Source: an uncultured Neomegalonema sp.
GTDB taxonomy: Bacteria; Pseudomonadota; Alphaproteobacteria; Rhodobacterales; Rhodobacteraceae
NCBI GenBank assembly: GCA_937958345.1
Contig: CALGNW010000231.1
Location: 1 to 9,005, forward strand
Direction: 5' to 3'
DNA length: 9,005 nucleotides
In this document: one piece after another, positions 6,177 to 9,005 of the stretch
Numbering within the stretch: position 1 is the stretch's first letter
Layout: each line of letters begins with the position of its first letter
Position numbers and translations under genes: made by a program
The notes under the pieces: generated by a model
Told to the model about the DNA's origin: nothing
Seen by the model: only the letters and a program-made list of their open reading frames with translations
Databases searched by the model: none

Positions 6177-7229
6177 CTAGAAACCGTAGCGCGCGCCAAC
6201 AACAACATTGTGACTGTCGAGATCGGTTTCAGATGTCACACCATCGCGCGAGGTCAGCTCAACATCGACAAAGCTGGTATAGCGGTACATCGCTTCCAGC
6301 GCGAGCTGATCGCTCACGTCATAGCTGACACCGGCATCAAGGTGATACCCGAAGGCCGTGTCTTCATCGTCCATGACGGTTCCGACGGTCGGCGCGTTAA
6401 TGCCGTGGTCGCTGAACTTGACCTTACCGGCACCGACGCCGCCGCCGACAATACCGTTCAGGCGCGAAACCAGCGGCACATCAAGATACGCATTGGCAAA
6501 ACCGTAGAGTGTCTTGGTCTTGCCGAATGCAAGATCGTTAAACGTAGTACCGCCGACACTGTGGCTTTCAACATCAGCCGTCTGATAGCCCAGTTCGGCC
6601 TCGAGGCGATACCCGATGCTGTTTCTGACTTTTGCGCCCCAACCGACAACAGCGGCAACATTGTAGCCCGAGTTTTCGTATTCGTTGGCCACAGTTCCGC
6701 CCTGCAGGCCGAAGTGGGTATCTTTCAGACCGCTCCATCCGCCGCGCGCGCCGGCATAGACGCGGCTGCTCCAGTTACTCGCCGCAGGCGCCTTCACCAC
6801 AGGGGCCGCAACATACGGCGCAACCGCGACTGGTGCACTGACAACCGGCTGGTCGATATAGACAATCTCTTCGCTCACAATCGGAGCCGACGTCATTATA
6901 GGAGCGGCCTCGTAAGACATTACGGGAGCAGCTTCGTATGACATTGCCGGTGCGGCTTCATACGACATCACCGGCGCTGACTGATGCGACACAGCTGCGG
7001 GTGCAGCCTGATACGATACCGCAGAAGGGGCGGTCTGATACTCAACAACCGGCAACGGGTTGTAAGAAAGCTCTTCGGTCGCGCAGCAGTTAACCGAGCC
7101 GTGCCCGTAAGGCACATTTACAACGCCGCCGCCCTGATGCGGAACGCCGTTGATGATGATTCCATTCGCCATTGCAGCCTGACTCATCAGACCGAGCGCA
7201 GCCGCGCCACAAAGCATAGTTTTCAACAT
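6177..7229 (-). CDS. Outer-membrane beta-barrel protein with N-terminal Ala/Pro-rich octapeptide repeats
   Basis: This 350-residue protein has an evident signal peptide: basic MLK, a hydrophobic core, and probable cleavage after AMA at residue 21. A low-complexity region (about 60-150) rich in Ala, Pro and Val includes six repeats of the type MSYEAAPV (62-111). A double cysteine, NCC (47-49), precedes it. From about residue 154 to the end is an eight-strand-like OMP barrel with alternating aromatic and Gly-rich strands (RVYAGARGGW, GYRLEAELGYQ, LEAMYRYTSF), ending in VVVGARYGF. The terminal Phe is the usual BAM recognition signal. It matches the general OmpA-barrel/Opa-like porin-family type and probably resides in the outer membrane; its role is unknown. 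The ATG at 7229 has GGAAGGT (7247-7241) upstream with 11-nt spacing. The gene stands alone between two terminators, with an AT-rich leader. Confidence 0.88.
   Translation of the reverse strand: MLKTMLCGAAALGLMSQAAMANGIIINGVPHQGGGVVNVPYGHGSVNCCATEELSYNPLPVVEYQTAPSAVSYQAAPAAVSHQSAPVMSYEAAPAMSYEAAPVMSYEAAPIMTSAPIVSEEIVYIDQPVVSAPVAVAPYVAAPVVKAPAASNWSSRVYAGARGGWSGLKDTHFGLQGGTVANEYENSGYNVAAVVGWGAKVRNSIGYRLEAELGYQTADVESHSVGGTTFNDLAFGKTKTLYGFANAYLDVPLVSRLNGIVGGGVGAGKVKFSDHGINAPTVGTVMDDEDTAFGYHLDAGVSYDVSDQLALEAMYRYTSFVDVELTSRDGVTSETDLDSHNVVVGARYGF
6897..7046 (-). repeat. In-frame tandem repeat array, 24-27 bp units
   Basis: Six consecutive coding units follow the consensus [M/V]-S-[Y/H]-[E/Q]-x-A-P-[A/V/I]. 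The first two units (residues 62-79) are nine residues long and the last four (80-111) are eight. The last three units, MSYEAAPA, MSYEAAPV and MSYEAAPI, are nearly identical, which points to recent duplication at the downstream end. The array forms part of the stalk between signal peptide and barrel. Confidence 0.85.
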
Positions 7230-7240
7230 GACGATCCGTC

Positions 7241-7434
7241 ACCTTCCGTGAATTGCACTGTACACGGAGTATCTACACGAAAGACACAGTAAAAATCCAT
7301 CAAAATATTCAATTTTACGAAGTAATTAATTGTAATTAAACAATTTTGTGAATTTGTACTTAGAAAAATTAAACTAAGTAAACAAAACTACGTTGAACAG
7401 TATTTACCTGCTACCCAGAGACGCCACCACAACG
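7241..7434 (-). promoter_or_regulatory. AT-rich leader/promoter region of the outer-membrane protein gene
   Basis: About 170 bp (roughly 7263-7430) are strikingly AT-rich against a GC-rich background and contain no credible gene. The stretch must hold the promoter of the outer-membrane protein gene, because a terminator closes trxA just upstream. Many A/T hexamers could serve as -35/-10 boxes, so no single pair is called. Two clean inverted repeats are present: TACTTAG (7357-7363) with CTAAGTA (7374-7380), and AATTGT (7328-7333) with ACAATT (7340-7345). They could be operators or weak hairpins. Confidence 0.5.
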
Positions 7435-7462
7435 AAAAAGACCGCCCGGAGGGGCGGCCTTT
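7435..7462 (-). terminator. Intrinsic terminator of trxA
   Basis: On the minus strand GGCCGCCC (7459-7452) pairs with GGGCGGTC (7447-7440) around a CTCC loop. It is an 8-bp stem with one G-U pair, followed directly by TTTTT (7439-7435). The stem starts 29 bp after the trxA stop. Read on the plus strand the G-U pair becomes an A-C mismatch, so it works best for trxA. Confidence 0.85.
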
Positions 7463-7487
7463 CAGATGGTAGCGATAAGGGGCGGTA

Positions 7488-7808
7488 TCAGGTATTTTCG
7501 TTGATCCACTCAACCAGCTTACCCTTCGGCTGTGCCCCGACCTTGGTCGAAATCAGCTCGCCGCCCTTGAACATCATCAGCGTAGGGATGCCGCGCACGC
7601 CATATTTGCCTGGGGTGTTCGGATTATCGTCGATATTTACCTTGGCGATGGTCACCTTGCCGTCCATCTCACCGGCAATTTCATCCAGTGCCGGAGCGAT
7701 TTGCTTACACGGCCCGCACCATTCCGCCCAAAAATCCACGACAATCGGCGTGTCGGCATTCAGGACGTCTTCATCGAAAGACGTATCGGAAACTGTTTTT
7801 ACGGCCAT
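7488..7808 (-). CDS. trxA: Thioredoxin
   Basis: This 106-residue protein is the length of classic thioredoxin 1. It contains the redox site WCGPCK (Cys31, Cys34) after VVDFWAEW, the cis-proline loop RGIPTL (Pro75) and the C-terminal LVEWI helix. It is a cytoplasmic dithiol reductant for ribonucleotide reductase, methionine sulfoxide reductases, peroxiredoxins and others, and is itself reduced by thioredoxin reductase. The ATG at 7808 is preferred over in-frame extensions further upstream, because GAGGAGA (7821-7815) lies 6 nt before it and the protein then starts at the usual place. The gene follows addA by 75 bp, an arrangement I associate with Rhodobacterales. The gap contains TTGCAC but no convincing -10, so transcription may come from addA, a local promoter, or both. 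A terminator follows. Confidence 0.97.
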   Translation of the reverse strand: MAVKTVSDTSFDEDVLNADTPIVVDFWAEWCGPCKQIAPALDEIAGEMDGKVTIAKVNIDDNPNTPGKYGVRGIPTLMMFKGGELISTKVGAQPKGKLVEWINENT

Positions 7809-7814
7809 GGGCAC

Positions 7815-7821
7815 TCTCCTC
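7815..7821 (-). promoter_or_regulatory. Ribosome binding site fixing the trxA start
   Basis: The minus strand reads GAGGAGA, 6 nt before the ATG at 7808. It selects the 106-residue thioredoxin over an in-frame extension of 17 codons to 7859 that would otherwise be possible. Confidence 0.8.
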
Positions 7822-7883
7822 GTGAGGGCAAAAGATTCGCCCCGCTGCGCTGAGTGCAAAACTATGAATGGCAGGCGCTGAAA

Positions 7884-9005
7884 TCAACCACGGTTAACGT
7901 GTTCGTGTTTCACCCGCTCCAATGCTGCCGCAAGGTCGTCCGTATCTGCCGTGTCCAACCGCGCGGCGTCCAGCCAAAGCACATGCGCCGACACGTGCGC
8001 GGCAGGATAAATCTCGCCAAGGACCGCAGCATATACCGCCAGTTGGCGCAAGTAAGCCTCCGGCAACTCCGCATGGGGCGCACCGCTCTTGAAATCGACA
8101 ACATCAATCTGATCACCGCGCACGATCAAGCGATCGATCAGACCCGAAACAGTCCGCCCTGCCAGCGCGGCGACAGGGCCTGCTATCGGAACCTCGGCCA
8201 TCGACCCTTGGCCAAATACCCACGAGAAATCCGGGGTATCAAGAATGGCCAGCACTGTTTCTAGCGCCGCGCGGTCCGTAGCCGATGACAGGCCCGCCGC
8301 CCCGGCCTCTGCGCGTTCCTCTGCGGGTATTCCCGCTAGCCGTTCGAGCAGGGCGTGCATCAGGTTGCCACGTTCTTTCGACGACCAGATCTCAGCGCCC
8401 GTTTCGTCTTCGGTCGGCAGTGGCGGCGGATCGGTCGGGTCTTCATCCGCCAACCGCGACGGAGATAACGGCGGCAACGCCGCCCCCTCATCTTTTACCC
8501 GCATCATAAGCGACGGGTCGATCCGCTCGGTTACCGCATCGTTCCGGGACACTGCTTCGGGGCGTTCGCGGGCCTTGCCGTCGGTTTCGATCATCAGACC
8601 TTCGACTGGCGAACCGTCCTCATCGACCAGTGGCGTCTTGAAAGGCTTGCCCTCGCCAAAACCGGCCTCAACCACCCGTAACCAGCTGTCATCCGGCGCT
8701 TCGCGCGACCCGCGATAACCGCACACAACCAGCCAATCCTGAGCGCGCGTCATGCCGACATACAGCAACCGCCTGTATTCCTGCATTTCCAACAACCGCC
8801 GGTACTCGCGCAGGCCCGCAACAGGCGGAGGGTCTTCATTGCGGCGGCGCGACCAGATCGGCGCATCGCCCGCCTCGGTCTTCAACACAAAAACGCCCGA
8901 ACTGTTTCGCGGGGGCAGCGCAACGGTATCGGGCAAAAAGACGATGTTCGCCTCCAAGCCCTTCGCACCGTGCGCCGTCATCACCCGCACCTCGTTACGG
9001 CCCTG
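7884..9005 (-). CDS. addA: AddA double-strand break repair helicase-nuclease, C-terminal part (5' end outside window)
   Basis: The visible 373 residues are the C-terminal third of AddA, the helicase-nuclease subunit of AddAB that resects DNA ends for RecA loading; this is the non-RecBCD route common in alphaproteobacteria. The fragment opens in UvrD-type motif V (VMTAHGAKGLEA, 8-19) and continues with motif VI (YVGMTRAQD, 82-90). After a variable Pro/Asp/Glu-rich linker comes the RecB-like nuclease. Its GNLMHALLER segment gives His217, GLIDRL gives Asp291, VVDFKSG gives Asp304 and Lys306, and QLAVY is at 321-325. All nuclease residues are present, so both activities should be intact. The frame continues without a stop to the window edge. 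A short in-frame duplication (EYRRLL twice, residues 67-81) precedes motif VI. The TGA stop is at 7884, 75 bp before trxA. AddB would be expected further upstream. Confidence 0.93.
   Translation of the reverse strand, partial: QGRNEVRVMTAHGAKGLEANIVFLPDTVALPPRNSSGVFVLKTEAGDAPIWSRRRNEDPPPVAGLREYRRLLEMQEYRRLLYVGMTRAQDWLVVCGYRGSREAPDDSWLRVVEAGFGEGKPFKTPLVDEDGSPVEGLMIETDGKARERPEAVSRNDAVTERIDPSLMMRVKDEGAALPPLSPSRLADEDPTDPPPLPTEDETGAEIWSSKERGNLMHALLERLAGIPAEERAEAGAAGLSSATDRAALETVLAILDTPDFSWVFGQGSMAEVPIAGPVAALAGRTVSGLIDRLIVRGDQIDVVDFKSGAPHAELPEAYLRQLAVYAAVLGEIYPAAHVSAHVLWLDAARLDTADTDDLAAALERVKHEHVNRG

Noticed and set aside
6045..6941. Open frame of 298 codons on the plus strand opposite the outer-membrane protein
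   Set aside because: The minus-strand frame has a signal peptide, beta-barrel and terminator. The plus-strand frame has none of these and crosses the terminator hairpin.

Overview
All recognisable genes lie on the minus strand, so the window reads from high to low coordinates. The organism is most likely an alphaproteobacterium, probably of the Rhodobacterales/Roseobacter group. This rests on moderately high GC, an AddA-type (not RecBCD) helicase-nuclease followed directly by thioredoxin, and the general look of the proteins. It is inferred from gene content, not from a marker gene. No mobile element, tRNA, rRNA or CRISPR array was seen.

Layout in transcription order. (1) 9005-7435: the C-terminal part of addA (cut by the window edge), then trxA and a good intrinsic terminator. 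(2) 7434-6124: an AT-rich leader, then one gene for a secreted Ala/Pro-rich repeat plus outer-membrane beta-barrel protein, closed by a UUCG-loop terminator. (3) 6120-1: a six-gene, same-strand cluster that looks like one catabolic/uptake operon. It encodes a PhyH-family Fe(II)/2-oxoglutarate dioxygenase, an HD-domain protein resembling the PhnZ/MIOX diiron oxygenases, two DppB/DppC-type ABC permeases, a fused double ATPase, and the N-terminal 210 residues of a stand-alone MetE-core (cobalamin-independent methionine synthase-like) protein that runs off the left edge.

The third region is the interesting one. A PhyH dioxygenase followed by an HD-domain oxygenase is the arrangement of the PhnY/PhnZ pathway, in which PhnY hydroxylates a phosphonate and PhnZ oxidatively cleaves the C-P bond. 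Here the two genes are 7 bp apart and look translationally coupled. Their companions are unusual: a peptide/opine-type importer and a methyltransferase-like protein. As I recall the PhnZ structure, several of its substrate-contacting residues are not obviously kept. The cluster is therefore a good candidate for an undescribed route that imports a small organic compound, hydroxylates it, cleaves it, and possibly handles a methyl group. The substrate cannot be read from the sequence.

No gap between genes exceeds 300 bases. The largest, about 200 bp at 7230-7434, holds the AT-rich leader of the outer-membrane protein gene.
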